The translations under genes and the position numbers were made by a program. Below, piece by piece: positions 52,165 through 61,476 of a stretch of 64,000 bases of DNA. The stretch is from Prevotella sp. Lineage in GTDB: Bacteria; Bacteroidota; Bacteroidia; Bacteroidales; Bacteroidaceae. The notes below the pieces were generated by a model that saw only the letters and a list, made by a program, of their open reading frames with translations, did not search any database and was not told the DNA's origin. Each line of letters opens with the position of its first letter. The first letter of the stretch is position 1. The stretch lies in NCBI GenBank assembly GCA_016281055.1, contig JAEEHW010000144.1, positions 1 to 64,000 of the forward strand. Direction: 5' to 3'.

Positions 52165-52274
52165 TTTATGTATTAATGTGTTTTTGTATTTTCGAGTGCA
52201 AAATTACAATTTTTCGTTGAGATACACAACTAATTATTGAAAAATCATAAAAAAAATGTAATATTGTAAGGTAG

Positions 52275-52306
52275 TTTGGTATTTCCCTTGATTTTTCGTA
52301 ACTTTG
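52275..52306 (+). promoter_or_regulatory. Promoter of the phosphopantetheinyl transferase gene
   Basis: TTTG (52275-52278), 20 nt, TAACTTTG (52299-52306), ending 7 nt before the ATG at 52314. Confidence 0.82.
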
Positions 52307-52313
52307 TGGAGAA

Positions 52314-52892
52314 ATGATAAAATACGAGATAATAGACGATTTCACAGATACCGCTCCAACGGAGGAACTGCTGGAGTCATTGCCGCAGTGGCGCCGTGAG
52401 CAGGCACTCCGTTTCAAACAGGAACAGGGGCGCAAGGAATGTGCCTTGTCATACCTGTTGCTGGAGAAAATGTTGGGGTGGCAGCCGGAATTTGTTCTTG
52501 GCGAGCATGGAAAGCCGTATGTTAAACCTCCGTTCCGTGATGAAAAGATATTCTTCAACCTCTCTCACTGCAAGGCTGCCATAGCCTGTGTTGTGGGTGA
52601 TGGTGAGGTAGGCTTTGACGTGGAGCGCATAGGACGGTACAATGAGCGCATAGCGCGTTATTGCATGAGTGATGAGGAAGTGGAGCAGATTGTCAATGCA
52701 GAGAATCCCGATGCAGAGTTCACTGTGCTGTGGACCAAGAAGGAGGCACTGCTGAAACTGACTGGCGAGGGTATCACCGATGACATGAAGACGTGCCTCG
52801 TGTCGGACAGAATGAACGGGGTGAACATCGAGAGCGTATTCAACGAAGAGAAGGGATATGCTTACTCTGTGGCATATTATACGAATAAATAA
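52314..52892 (+). CDS. 4'-Phosphopantetheinyl transferase (Sfp/AcpT type)
   Basis: 192 aa enzyme that attaches the CoA-derived arm to acyl carrier proteins. Key segments are GKPYVKPPF, FFNLSHCKAAIACVV, the Mg-binding VGFDVERI, and WTKKEALLKLTGEG. It sits opposite fabI across a short divergent gap, fitting a role in fatty-acid synthesis, though secondary metabolism is possible. The -7 box ends only 7 nt before the ATG, so the mRNA should be almost leaderless. The M64 gene follows 18 nt later. Confidence 0.92.
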   Translation: MIKYEIIDDFTDTAPTEELLESLPQWRREQALRFKQEQGRKECALSYLLLEKMLGWQPEFVLGEHGKPYVKPPFRDEKIFFNLSHCKAAIACVVGDGEVGFDVERIGRYNERIARYCMSDEEVEQIVNAENPDAEFTVLWTKKEALLKLTGEGITDDMKTCLVSDRMNGVNIESVFNEEKGYAYSVAYYTNK

Positions 52893-52910
52893 GAAAGAAT
52901 AAATAAGGAT

Positions 52911-54290
52911 ATGCAAGGCTTGAAGGAAAAGAAAAATAAGGTGAGCACACAGACGATATTGTCGCTGCTGTGTTGCTCTTTGTTCGCTGTTTTGATGGTG
53001 ACTGTTTCTGCCTGTGACGATGGTGGTGACTATAATAATAATGAAAAAAGCTATGAATCCAGTTTTAAATATTCCAAAGACGGTTCTACAGGCTATGTGT
53101 CGAAAATCATGACACATACTGCGGGCACAGGTTTCCCGATAGTCATCATGGCTGATGGCTACACACAAAGCGAGATAGACAACGGTGCATACCACGCTGC
53201 TGTCACCAAGGCTGTCACTGCATTGCTCTCGAATGAGCCTATGGCGTCGCTGAAGGATTATCTTGATATCTACGAGGTGACAACGGCATCAAGTGTCAGT
53301 GGCATCACCACGGCCAAGCGCAGTACGGCCTTCTCTACATATTTCACCAGTGAGGATGGAGTGGAGATAGAGGGCAATACTGAGAAGATAGAGAATTATG
53401 CCTGGTTGGCTCTGAATAAAAGCGATATCATATATAATTCCCTGATCTTGATTCTTGTGAATTCCAGTCGCTATGCAGGTATTACAATGATGGGTGTTGA
53501 CCAAAAAGTGACAGACTCCATCCCCGGAGGTCTGTCGTTGGCATTCGTTCCTGTAGGCTGCACAACGTCAAGTGGTAAGGAATGTTTCACGGAGGTCTTG
53601 CAGCATGAGGCCGTGGGGCATGGCATCGGTAAATTGTGTGATGAATATTGCAGTGAATACGCAGCGCCTACAGAAACGGAAATAGAGAAATATAAGAACA
53701 TGCAAAAAATAGGTTGTTACCTTAATTCTAAATTCGATACAGAAACAGAGAATGACCGCATCGTAGGCAAATATACAATAATGCAAAACGGCATTGCGAC
53801 TTCTTATGTCATGCGAGGACACTCGTTTAAACCAGGCGAGTTGGGATATCTCTTTGCCAGTGATGCCGGTTATGCGGGTGAGGATCTGATGTGGAATCAA
53901 GGCGGTGCATTGTATCTCACTTTAGGTAGCGAACTGTATGATGGGTCTGAAATCAGATATCGAGGCTGTTACACTATAGAAAAGAATTTCTACCGTCCTT
54001 CATGGGGCAGTATCATGAATGATGTGCTTGACAGCAGCAACGGAAAACAGTTCAATGCCTTGTCGCGATATGTGATTTATGCCAGGGTGATGAAGGTGGC
54101 ACAGGGGTCTTCTGGAAATATACACAGCGAGGAACTAATGCGTCGTTTCATGCAGTTTGACAAACTGTATGGCAATTCCTCATCGGCTTCGGCAAAAGGC
54201 ATGGGACAGTCAATCACGTCGTCAGAAACCTCAGAAACACTGCCACGACTCCCAGAACCGAGAATCATCCCTGCACCTTCTTTTTATTGA
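52911..54290 (+). CDS. M64-family metallopeptidase lipoprotein
   Basis: 459 aa. A basic N-terminus and hydrophobic run end in the lipobox VSAC (Cys about 37), indicating lipid anchoring. The zinc motif HEAVGHGIGKLCDEY (His232, Glu233, His237) followed by DEY is diagnostic of peptidase family M64, first known as IgA protease and abundant in gut Bacteroidales. GFPIVIMADGYTQSEID and LILVNSSRYAG are also family segments. The C-terminal end is Ser/Pro-rich and unstructured. Its target protein is unknown; host mucins or immunoglobulins are possible. Confidence 0.87.
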   Translation: MQGLKEKKNKVSTQTILSLLCCSLFAVLMVTVSACDDGGDYNNNEKSYESSFKYSKDGSTGYVSKIMTHTAGTGFPIVIMADGYTQSEIDNGAYHAAVTKAVTALLSNEPMASLKDYLDIYEVTTASSVSGITTAKRSTAFSTYFTSEDGVEIEGNTEKIENYAWLALNKSDIIYNSLILILVNSSRYAGITMMGVDQKVTDSIPGGLSLAFVPVGCTTSSGKECFTEVLQHEAVGHGIGKLCDEYCSEYAAPTETEIEKYKNMQKIGCYLNSKFDTETENDRIVGKYTIMQNGIATSYVMRGHSFKPGELGYLFASDAGYAGEDLMWNQGGALYLTLGSELYDGSEIRYRGCYTIEKNFYRPSWGSIMNDVLDSSNGKQFNALSRYVIYARVMKVAQGSSGNIHSEELMRRFMQFDKLYGNSSSASAKGMGQSITSSETSETLPRLPEPRIIPAPSFY

Positions 54291-54319
54291 CAGGTACTTT
54301 CTGACAAAATGAAAGCAGC

Positions 54320-54412
54320 CATATTGCAATGTAATATGGCGTGAATTACAATGTAATATGGCATGAATTACAATGTAATATGGCATGAATTACACTGCAA
54401 TTCGATGCATAT
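54320..54412. repeat. 22-bp tandem repeat (TGAATTACAATGTAATATGG)
   Basis: Three to four copies of TGAATTACAATGTAATATGGCA, given as unit TGAATTACAATGTAATATGG plus CA, where the part CCATATTGCAATGTAATATGG-like is itself nearly palindromic. It shares TGTAATAT words with the GATAGCTTTTAC family at 19741-19820. The stretch 54291-54575 has no gene. Confidence 0.8.
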
Positions 54413-54575
54413 TAGAATACCCTATGCTTTTTAACGTCTGTTAATGATTTGCGTAAGCAAAAGCACGAATAACGAAACAGAATGTTAGTTTAATATGTGT
54501 TTTTGTGGCATTTTGATAATTTGCATTTCTAAGATAATATTTGGTTTATAGAATTTCGAAAAAACAAGAAAATAA

Positions 54576-55085
54576 ATGGCAATAATAAAGACAATTTACG
54601 GCAAGACCCCAGAGTGGGGTGAGGGCTGTTATTTCAGTGAGACGGCGGCTATCGTCGGTGATGTGAAGATGGGCAGTGAATGCTCGGTATGGTTTAGTGC
54701 AGTGGTGCGTGGCGACGTGGCACCGATAACGATGGGTGACCGTTGTAATGTTCAGGATTGTGCCTGCGTGCATGTCACCAACACCACAGGTCCTACGGTA
54801 ATGGAAGATGATGTTACGATAGGTCACAACGCTACTGTCCATGCCTGCACCTTGCGCAAGGGGTGCCTTATAGGCATGGGCGCAACGGTGCTTGACGGCG
54901 CAGATGTTGGCGAGGGTGCCATCATTGCTGCCGGAGCGATGGTGCTTGGCGGCACCAAGGTGGGAGCGCACGAGATATGGGGTGGCGTGCCTGCCAAATT
55001 CATAAAAAAAGCCCCTGCCGGAAAGGCAGAGGCTTATGCAGCGCACTATGCACAGTATGCAAAAGATTATTTAGAACAACAGTAG
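54576..55085 (+). CDS. Gamma-carbonic-anhydrase-like hexapeptide-repeat protein
   Basis: 169 aa left-handed beta-helix. Hexapeptide rungs run from about 20 to 140 (AAIVGDVKMGSECSVWFSAVVRGDVAPITMGD, split; TIGHNATVHACTLRKGCLIGMGATVLDGA, split), with the zinc-ligand His in VHVTNT and IGHNATVHAC as in the gamma-carbonic anhydrase/YrdA group. Whether it has carbonic anhydrase activity is not decided by sequence; many members do not. It stands alone and shares a terminator with the convergent PL11 gene. Confidence 0.88.
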   Translation: MAIIKTIYGKTPEWGEGCYFSETAAIVGDVKMGSECSVWFSAVVRGDVAPITMGDRCNVQDCACVHVTNTTGPTVMEDDVTIGHNATVHACTLRKGCLIGMGATVLDGADVGEGAIIAAGAMVLGGTKVGAHEIWGGVPAKFIKKAPAGKAEAYAAHYAQYAKDYLEQQ

Positions 55086-55159
55086 TTCTCGCAGTAGGGA
55101 AGTTCAATATAAGCAAGATAAGTAAGTTCAATATAAGCAAGAAAAGCAAGTTCAAAATA

Positions 55160-55198
55160 AAATACCCATCACAATCCGGAGGACAGTGATGGGTATTT
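55160..55198. terminator. Bidirectional terminator between convergent genes
   Basis: AAATACCCATCAC (55160-55172) and GTGATGGGTATTT (55186-55198) form a perfect 13-bp stem with T/A-rich flanks on both sides. Confidence 0.9.
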
Positions 55199-55217
55199 TG
55201 TATTCGATAATAATGTG

Positions 55218-57749
55218 TTATTCTACGCTCACTTTTCGGGTGCTGGTGCCGTTCGCACCCTTCTCGCGAATGATGTATATGCCGCGTGGCAGGCGTGCAG
55301 CATCGTTGGCAGGCATAATCCTTCCATAAAGGTCATAAACGGTTGTGCTGCTTTCTGCAGATGTTGACTGCACATTATATATACCATCAGCAGCAGTTAC
55401 ATGTATTATAAGGGTATCACTTACAGCATCCGCACTCGCACCGTTAAGGCTCGTCACCTTGATAGGAATCCTGTAGTCGCCAGCTTCGGTAGGCACACCA
55501 CTTATCTCTATCGTCTTGGCAGAACTTGAAATAGTCTTCTTCAGTCCGGCAGGCAGTCCCACTACATAGCTATCGTCAGCAGAGTAAGTACGAGTCTGCG
55601 ATACAGCCTTCGCATATCGGGTATTAGAGAAGAACCTGAAGTCTTCGCCCACCTTAACGGTGTATTCCAGCTCCTTGTTCTCCAACGACGGCAATGTCTC
55701 AACAGCAAGATTATAGCCGAGGTGTGGAGGCTGGTTGTATGCAGTGTTCTGCCAGCATATACCCATGCGGTAGGTATGGTCATGCATCAATGTAGGCACG
55801 GCATAGTCAGTTGCCTTGTTGGTTGAGTAGATACCGAGATAAGTCTCAGTGCCGGTTACACTGTAGAGCACCAACTCTTCGCGCCAGTCACCAAAGAGAT
55901 CTGCCGAAATGCACGGAGTATTCTTTGAAGAGTTACATGTAGAGCTTGGTCCAAAACTGGAGGCCGTCATAAGACGGCTGAAGGATTTGCCTGAGTCATT
56001 ATATTTGTCAATCACATTGCCGTCAAGCAACTCGTCCTGCACATCACCATCCCAATAGATACGGAAGTTCACAGAACTGGTGGCAGTAGATGCGATATCA
56101 CCGGTTGTCACGCTACGCTGATGCCTACCGTTAAGAGGCTCTCCATACTTATTTATATAAACTTCCAGCTCATTCACGTCTGTTGTTTTACTGTCATCCT
56201 TTATCTGATCAGCAGAACTAAACCACCATTCTTTTGTATTCGCAGACAACTGTGCAGCCATTCCGCGACCATTATCAACTCCATGGTTGCCACCCTTCAG
56301 CAAAATTTCTCCAGTAGCGGCGTCATGCACGTCCCATGAGTAGTAACCTTTTTCCTCATGCACCTCATATACCTGAAGTCCCTTACGTCCTGGTATCATC
56401 GCTCCCATGTGTATGGCATCACCATGACCGAACCCCGTGCCATAACGCAGAGTACCGTCATGCTTCAAAGCTGCAGAACCCCAGATGATATCATCATTTC
56501 CGTCGCCATCAACATCTGCTACAGACATATTGTGGTTACCATTTTGGAACATTGTGCCGCTGCCGCTGCCGCTGGTAGGCTTAAGGTTGCTGAATTCGCG
56601 GCTTGTGGCATTACCTTCCGCATCCCATGTAGTCACTTTATAACTAGAACCATTCTCATGAGAACTCAGCCAGCGTGGTATCAGTTTCTCACCGTTAAAG
56701 CTTACTGCCCAGATATATGCGTATGTATAGTATCCGCGACAGAATATAGCACTCGCATTATTGTCGGGACCATCTATATATGCAGTGGCGGCAAGATAGC
56801 GCTCACCACGGTTGCCATAACTGCCTGTGTCGCTTTTGCCGGAACGTGTATCCCAGTTCTTTGTACCTGCGGCAGTGCTCAGCGCTGCATCGCCATCGCG
56901 GTTTGGATAATATGCTATGGTATGGAGAGCCTTACCTGTCGTTCCTTCAAACACAGTCAAATACTCATGACCGCCATTTATACGGCCGTCACTTGTAACA
57001 TAGCTCGTTGTATTGCTGGCAGCCTTGATGGTTGCGCTCGTAGCAGCCTGATTCACGTAGTTGCCCACGCCGTCCTTACTGCCGGGAGCAGTCTTACACA
57101 TCATCTCTGCCTTGCCGTCACCGTCATAGTCATACACCTGGAACTGTGTATAGTGTGCACCGGCACGGATGTTCCTGCCGAGGTCTATGCGCCACAGCTT
57201 TTTGCCGTCAAGCTTATAGCAGTCTATATACACGTTGTCTGTAACGCCTGCCTGTGAGTTATCCTTGGCGGTTGACGGATCCCACTTCACGAATATCTCG
57301 TACTCACCGTCGCCGTCCACATCACCAACGGAGCAATCGTTAGGAGTGTATGTTCCTTTATTGGCAGCACCTGCAGCAGGGCGGTCAAGGGGCAGTTTCA
57401 TATACACATTAGTCCATGCCTGCACGGCATCAGTAGTGTCAACGGCCTCCCCATTGACTTTTGTCACAACCTTGTATTGTGACGAGCTTGTGCCATTGGC
57501 GTCTTTGTAATTGGTGACTTTCAGGTTTGATGCCAGCCTTACATTATTGCGCAATACGTCAAACGTGGTATTGTAAGGGTCGTCAGTTCCGAGCAGCCGC
57601 CATGTGACGAGTCGGCCTGTGCCGTCGTTGCTAAATGGTACGGCAACGACACCGCGACCAAGTTTCTCCATTTGGCTGACGGGAGTGATCTGTGCATGCA
57701 TACATATCACTCCTACAGCCAACAAAAAAGTGGTGTAGAATTTCTTCAT
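55218..57749 (-). CDS. Rhamnogalacturonan lyase, PL11 family, with T9SS sorting domain
   Basis: 843 aa exported enzyme that cuts the rhamnogalacturonan I backbone of pectin by beta-elimination. After the signal peptide (MKKFYTTFLLAVGVICMHAQ) an N-terminal domain (QMEKLGRGVVAV, VTWRLLGTDDP) leads into an eight-bladed propeller with repeated calcium loops (VGDVDGDGEYEIFVKWDPS, DYDGDGKAEMM, DVDGDGNDDIIWG). The C-terminus (TVYDLYGRIM, LPRGIYIIREK, TRKVSVE) is a T9SS type A domain, so PorU/PorV probably export and anchor it. The ATG at 57749 is used; a longer frame runs to 57821 but adds only a non-signal leader. Confidence 0.9.
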   Translation of the reverse strand: MKKFYTTFLLAVGVICMHAQITPVSQMEKLGRGVVAVPFSNDGTGRLVTWRLLGTDDPYNTTFDVLRNNVRLASNLKVTNYKDANGTSSSQYKVVTKVNGEAVDTTDAVQAWTNVYMKLPLDRPAAGAANKGTYTPNDCSVGDVDGDGEYEIFVKWDPSTAKDNSQAGVTDNVYIDCYKLDGKKLWRIDLGRNIRAGAHYTQFQVYDYDGDGKAEMMCKTAPGSKDGVGNYVNQAATSATIKAASNTTSYVTSDGRINGGHEYLTVFEGTTGKALHTIAYYPNRDGDAALSTAAGTKNWDTRSGKSDTGSYGNRGERYLAATAYIDGPDNNASAIFCRGYYTYAYIWAVSFNGEKLIPRWLSSHENGSSYKVTTWDAEGNATSREFSNLKPTSGSGSGTMFQNGNHNMSVADVDGDGNDDIIWGSAALKHDGTLRYGTGFGHGDAIHMGAMIPGRKGLQVYEVHEEKGYYSWDVHDAATGEILLKGGNHGVDNGRGMAAQLSANTKEWWFSSADQIKDDSKTTDVNELEVYINKYGEPLNGRHQRSVTTGDIASTATSSVNFRIYWDGDVQDELLDGNVIDKYNDSGKSFSRLMTASSFGPSSTCNSSKNTPCISADLFGDWREELVLYSVTGTETYLGIYSTNKATDYAVPTLMHDHTYRMGICWQNTAYNQPPHLGYNLAVETLPSLENKELEYTVKVGEDFRFFSNTRYAKAVSQTRTYSADDSYVVGLPAGLKKTISSSAKTIEISGVPTEAGDYRIPIKVTSLNGASADAVSDTLIIHVTAADGIYNVQSTSAESSTTVYDLYGRIMPANDAARLPRGIYIIREKGANGTSTRKVSVE

Positions 57750-57851
57750 GTTTTGATTAATTATGTATCTATTAGCAAATTCGATTGCAAATTTACGAAA
57801 AAAAAACCAAACATCAGTCATTTGTTATTTTTTTTTTGTAATTTTGCAGAC

Positions 57852-58907
57852 ATGAAAATCGCATTCGACGCAAAAAGATACTATCACAACCATACAGGAT
57901 TGGGAAATTACAGCCGCACATTGGTAAACGACCTGACGTTGCAGTTTAGTGATGTGGAGGCAGTGCTGTATGATAGCAAAACGATGGAACGTACCTTCCG
58001 TCTGGGCAGAAAAGCCGCAGGTGAAGGGTGTCAGTTGTTTCACGGACTGTCAAACGAACTGCCACGCGATATAGTGAAGACCGACATTTCGTCAGTGGTG
58101 ACAATGCACGATGTGGCATGGCGCACATTTCCTGACATGTACAAGCCATGGGACAGACTAATATATGACTGGAAATACGGATGGAGCGCACGCCACGCCA
58201 CACGTGTGGTGTGTATCAGTCAGTCAACAAAGCGTGACGTGATGCGCTTCTATGATATACCAGAAGAGCGCATAAGCGTGATATACCAGTCTGTCGGCAA
58301 ACATTATTACACCCCCATGGACGATAAAGAGGCAGAGAGGATAGTGCAGACACTGCCATACCTGAAAGACAGACCATATATACTCACCGTGGGAAGTATA
58401 AACAGCAGGAAGAACCTACTCAACATGGTAAAGGCATACGCAGCCTTGCCGCAGAAAGACAGACCTGTGTTTGTCGTCGTGGGCAACGGCAGGGAATATC
58501 GCAGGAAGGTGGAAGAGTATATAAAGGAAAAGAATTTGCAGAACGACATACATATAGAATCCAATATCCATGACGGCAGGGTGTTGCAGGCATTATACAC
58601 GCGAGCCATGTTGTTGATGTACCCATCGTTCTATGAAGGATTCGGCTTGCCTGTCGTTGAGGCATCGTTGCAGCGTTGCCCTGTCATCACGAGCAACGTG
58701 TCTTCACTTCCAGAAGCTGCAGGTGATGCTGCTCTGCAGTGTAATCCTGCATCGGTTGGAGAACTGACTGATGCGTTGCAGTTGTTGCTTGAAAATGAAC
58801 AGGAGCGCAAATGGCGTGGAAATGATAGTTATGATTATTGTATGCGAATGTTTCATCCGGATACACTGACGCGTCAGATGTATGAAATGTATGCTTCGCT
58901 ATGCTGA
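57852..58907 (+). CDS. GT4/GT1-type glycosyltransferase
   Basis: 351 aa cytoplasmic GT-B fold enzyme transferring a sugar from a nucleotide donor. It has GLGNYSRTLVNDL near the start, ISQSTKRDVMRFYDI, the donor domain YILTVGSINSRKN, and the E-x7-E signature in SFYEGFGLPVVEA. TAATTTTG (57839-57846) ends 5 nt before the ATG at 57852, so a longer frame starting at 57672 is not used and the mRNA is nearly leaderless. It overlaps gtrA-like by 7 nt, pointing to envelope glycan or O-antigen work. Confidence 0.9.
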   Translation: MKIAFDAKRYYHNHTGLGNYSRTLVNDLTLQFSDVEAVLYDSKTMERTFRLGRKAAGEGCQLFHGLSNELPRDIVKTDISSVVTMHDVAWRTFPDMYKPWDRLIYDWKYGWSARHATRVVCISQSTKRDVMRFYDIPEERISVIYQSVGKHYYTPMDDKEAERIVQTLPYLKDRPYILTVGSINSRKNLLNMVKAYAALPQKDRPVFVVVGNGREYRRKVEEYIKEKNLQNDIHIESNIHDGRVLQALYTRAMLLMYPSFYEGFGLPVVEASLQRCPVITSNVSSLPEAAGDAALQCNPASVGELTDALQLLLENEQERKWRGNDSYDYCMRMFHPDTLTRQMYEMYASLC

Positions 58908-59302
58908 AAGAAAGACTGAAAGAAATAAAGAATGCAGATGAAGGCAAGGCACAGTTCGTGCGTTTTGTGCTTAATGGATGTTTCTCTGCCGCCGTGCATT
59001 ATGCAGTGTATTATGCCATGCAGTTTCTGATAGAGGTGAATGTGGCGTATGCTGTAGGATATGTTGTGAGTTTCCTGATAAATTACTACACCACATGTCG
59101 CTTCACATTTCGCAGACAGCCTACATGGAAGCATTTTATTGGTTTCTCGGGTTCGCATGGCGTGAATTTCATATTACATGTGGTGTTGTTCTGGTGTTGT
59201 ATGCAGTTGGGCGTACACAGACTCGTCGCACCTGTTATAGTGATGGGAATAGCCATGTTGATACAGTTCACGATACTGCGTTTTGTGTTTAAGAAAAGTT
59301 AA
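58901..59302 (+). CDS. GtrA-family membrane protein
   Basis: 133 aa with four transmembrane helices (FVRFVLNGCFSAAVHYAVYYAMQ, AVGYVVSFLINYYTTCRFTF, FILHVVLFWCCMQLG, VIVMGIAMLIQFTILRFVF, each split). GtrA proteins are thought to flip or carry polyprenyl-phosphate-linked glucose across the membrane for glycan decoration. The 7-nt overlap with the glycosyltransferase suggests both act on one lipid-linked glycan. Confidence 0.9.
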   Translation: MLKERLKEIKNADEGKAQFVRFVLNGCFSAAVHYAVYYAMQFLIEVNVAYAVGYVVSFLINYYTTCRFTFRRQPTWKHFIGFSGSHGVNFILHVVLFWCCMQLGVHRLVAPVIVMGIAMLIQFTILRFVFKKS

Positions 59303-59317
59303 AAATACATGCAGCCT

Positions 59318-59349
59318 ATTGCACGTTATCTGAAAACTTAGTACATTTG
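59318..59349 (+). promoter_or_regulatory. Promoter of the helical lipoprotein gene
   Basis: ATTG (59318-59321), 20 nt, TACATTTG (59342-59349), about 42 nt before the ATG. Confidence 0.65.
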
Positions 59350-59391
59350 CACTCAGCAAATCCTTAAATATTAACCAAAACAAGAAAAACA

Positions 59392-60006
59392 ATGAAAAAA
59401 CTTTTCTTTATGGCCCTGGCTTGTGCCGTGATGGGCTTCGCTTCATGCGGAAACAAAACCGCAGAGAATGCAGAACAGGCGGATTCCGCTGCTGTTGATT
59501 CAGTAATGGATGCAGATGCTATGGTGTCGGCTCTTGGAGAGAAATTGAATGCTAACGACCCTGCGGCTCTCGCTACTCTGTCGCAGCAGGCACAGCAGAC
59601 TATCGCAGATCTTATTGCGAAGGGTGATACCGCTGCAGCCAAGGCTTACGCATCAAAAATCAAGGAATTTGTTGATGCCAATGCAGAAAAGGTAAAGCAG
59701 GTGGCAAGTGGCAACGAAACAATAAACGGACTGGTGAACACCGTCAAGTCTACAAGTGTTACAGATCTCGCCAACCAAGCTGCTGCCGCAGTAAAGGCTG
59801 ATGCCAATCAGGCTGCCAACCAGGTGAAGGAGGCTACCAATGAGAAGGTACAGGAAGCCAAGGATGCTGCTAAGGAAAAGGTGAACGAGCAGGTTGACGC
59901 TGCCAAGCAGAAGACCAACGAAAAGATTGACGCCGCTAAGCAAAAGGCCAATGACGAGGTGAACAAAGCCACCAACAAGGCTCTCAATAAGATAGGACTG
60001 CAGTAA
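59392..60006 (+). CDS. Lipoprotein with long amphipathic Ala/Lys/Glu helix
   Basis: 204 aa. Lipobox FASC (Cys about 19). A helical domain (about 30-120) is followed by 11-residue repeats rich in A, K, N, E and V (NQVKEATNEKVQEAKDAAKEKVNEQVDAAKQK, split), like apolipoprotein or LEA-type helices that may lie on membranes or protect against stress. The start MKKLFFMALACAVMGFASCGNK is the same style as the HEAT lipoprotein at 36278. The function is unknown. A very strong terminator follows. Confidence 0.8.
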   Translation: MKKLFFMALACAVMGFASCGNKTAENAEQADSAAVDSVMDADAMVSALGEKLNANDPAALATLSQQAQQTIADLIAKGDTAAAKAYASKIKEFVDANAEKVKQVASGNETINGLVNTVKSTSVTDLANQAAAAVKADANQAANQVKEATNEKVQEAKDAAKEKVNEQVDAAKQKTNEKIDAAKQKANDEVNKATNKALNKIGLQ

Positions 60007-60019
60007 AGTACCATCATAA

Positions 60020-60069
60020 ATAAAGTGAAGGCTGGATGTAAACACATTTACATCCAGCCTTCACTTTAT
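60020..60069. terminator. 23-bp perfect-stem terminator
   Basis: 60020-60042 and 60047-60069 (core GTGAAGGCTGGATGTAAA) pair without mismatch around CACA. It lies between the lipoprotein and rsmD, whose 3' ends converge. Confidence 0.92.
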
Positions 60070-60091
60070 TATTTCCTATTTGATTCACTTT

Positions 60092-60631
60092 TTAATCCTC
60101 TGTTTGATTCCTGAACAGACTGAAATTAACGCTTCCGTATGCGCGGTGTTCAAGAAACTGAGGATGTGTGGAGAAATCGTTTTGTTTGCCATGCTCAAGA
60201 ATGAACAAACCATCGGGCTTGAGCAGTGGCAGGGCTTTGTCAGGTATCTCCGTAAGTGTGGGCAGTGCGTATGGAGGGTCTGCAAATATGATGTCAAACT
60301 GTCGTTTGCAGCTCTTTAGGAAACGAAAAACATCACCGCGTATCAAAGTGTGATTATCGGTGCCCAGTTTCTCTACGCATTGATTGATGAAACGTGCGTG
60401 GTCACGGTCCAACTCTACGCTGACCACATCACCGCAACCGCGTGAGAGCAGTTCAATGGTTATGCTGCCTGTGCCAGCAAAGAGATCCAAAGCTGCCAAA
60501 CCGTCAAAGTCCACATAACCCATCATCACGTTGAAGATGTTTTCCTTGGCAAAGTCGGTGGTTGGACGTGCCTTGAACGAACGTGGGATATCAAAATGCC
60601 TTCCCTTGTATTTACCTGTTATTATCCTCAT
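60092..60631 (-). CDS. rsmD: 16S rRNA (guanine966-N2)-methyltransferase
   Basis: 179 aa SAM-dependent enzyme. MRIITGKYKGRHFDIP and RPTTDFAKENIFN are the usual N-terminus; ALDLFAGTGSITIELLSRG is the SAM motif; FADPPYALP holds the catalytic DPPY. It is last in a three-gene minus-strand unit with DUF3822 and a beta-flower protein; the rsmD-DUF3822 pair is standard in Bacteroidota. Confidence 0.95.
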   Translation of the reverse strand: MRIITGKYKGRHFDIPRSFKARPTTDFAKENIFNVMMGYVDFDGLAALDLFAGTGSITIELLSRGCGDVVSVELDRDHARFINQCVEKLGTDNHTLIRGDVFRFLKSCKRQFDIIFADPPYALPTLTEIPDKALPLLKPDGLFILEHGKQNDFSTHPQFLEHRAYGSVNFSLFRNQTED

Positions 60632-60666
60632 GTAAAACCGTGGTGTAAGTCTTTCTCACCAGTGTA

Positions 60667-61467
60667 TCATCCAATCATCATGTCAAATGGCATGCCATTA
60701 ACCTCTGCCAATGGTGAGCGGTTGAGGTCAGCACTGGGGTTGATGTCGTACAGTCGTGTAACATAGCTCTGTAATCGGCCGCGCAACCATTTTTCATGCG
60801 GCATGTCACCAATGACGAATAGGTCGTCCTCCTCCTGGTTCATGCCCAGCTGTTTCCATACGAAAAGAATGTAGTACAGGGCATCGTGGGCGTGTGTGGC
60901 ATCAAAAGAGTTCGCAAAACGCACACGTCCTCTCTCAAACTGGCACACGTCAACGGTCTTGTCATGGAAGTAAGCGAAGAGCTTGCGGTGTTGTCCCGAC
61001 TGGTAATAACGGTTGTACAGATGTTTCCATATAGGGTACATGACGTTGCACACTTCTACATTGGGACAGTTGTCTGTCACTACCATGTGCAGGTCACTGT
61101 TTATTGTGAATATGCCCATGGCATTAAGGGTGGACATCTGTTTGACGATTTTCTCCTCCCCCTTGTGGCCGGTCATAACACTGCTGTACACAGCTTCTAT
61201 GTCAAGATCCTCGTCGATAGTGTCAAATTCCTCTTGTGGTAAAAGTACTATAGGCGTGGAAACCATCAAGGTGGTGTTCTCCACGCCGTCTGTTAGTTCC
61301 GGCAAGATCTTGAAAGCCTCGCGGAGGTTGGCTGCCAGTGACATCTCACTCTTCACTTCATAGGGAATGAAACTGAAAGTGCCATCAACAGCCTTGACAA
61401 GGAACGATAACGTCCCTTGTCCGGCTCTTATTGTCAAACTCTTGCTTGAATTAGTGTTTTCTGCCAT
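60667..61467 (-). CDS. DUF3822 protein
   Basis: 266 aa. No signal peptide. An actin/Hsp70-like fold is known for this family: ADLNRSPLAEVNGMPFDMMIG at the end and KLFAYFHDKTVDVCQFERGRVRFANSFDA (split) in the middle are characteristic, and LLPQEEFDT is a family phrase. DUF3822 lies next to rsmD across Bacteroidota. It starts 9 nt after the beta-flower gene. Its role is unknown. Confidence 0.88.
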   Translation of the reverse strand: MAENTNSSKSLTIRAGQGTLSFLVKAVDGTFSFIPYEVKSEMSLAANLREAFKILPELTDGVENTTLMVSTPIVLLPQEEFDTIDEDLDIEAVYSSVMTGHKGEEKIVKQMSTLNAMGIFTINSDLHMVVTDNCPNVEVCNVMYPIWKHLYNRYYQSGQHRKLFAYFHDKTVDVCQFERGRVRFANSFDATHAHDALYYILFVWKQLGMNQEEDDLFVIGDMPHEKWLRGRLQSYVTRLYDINPSADLNRSPLAEVNGMPFDMMIG

Positions 61468-61476
61468 CTGATTATA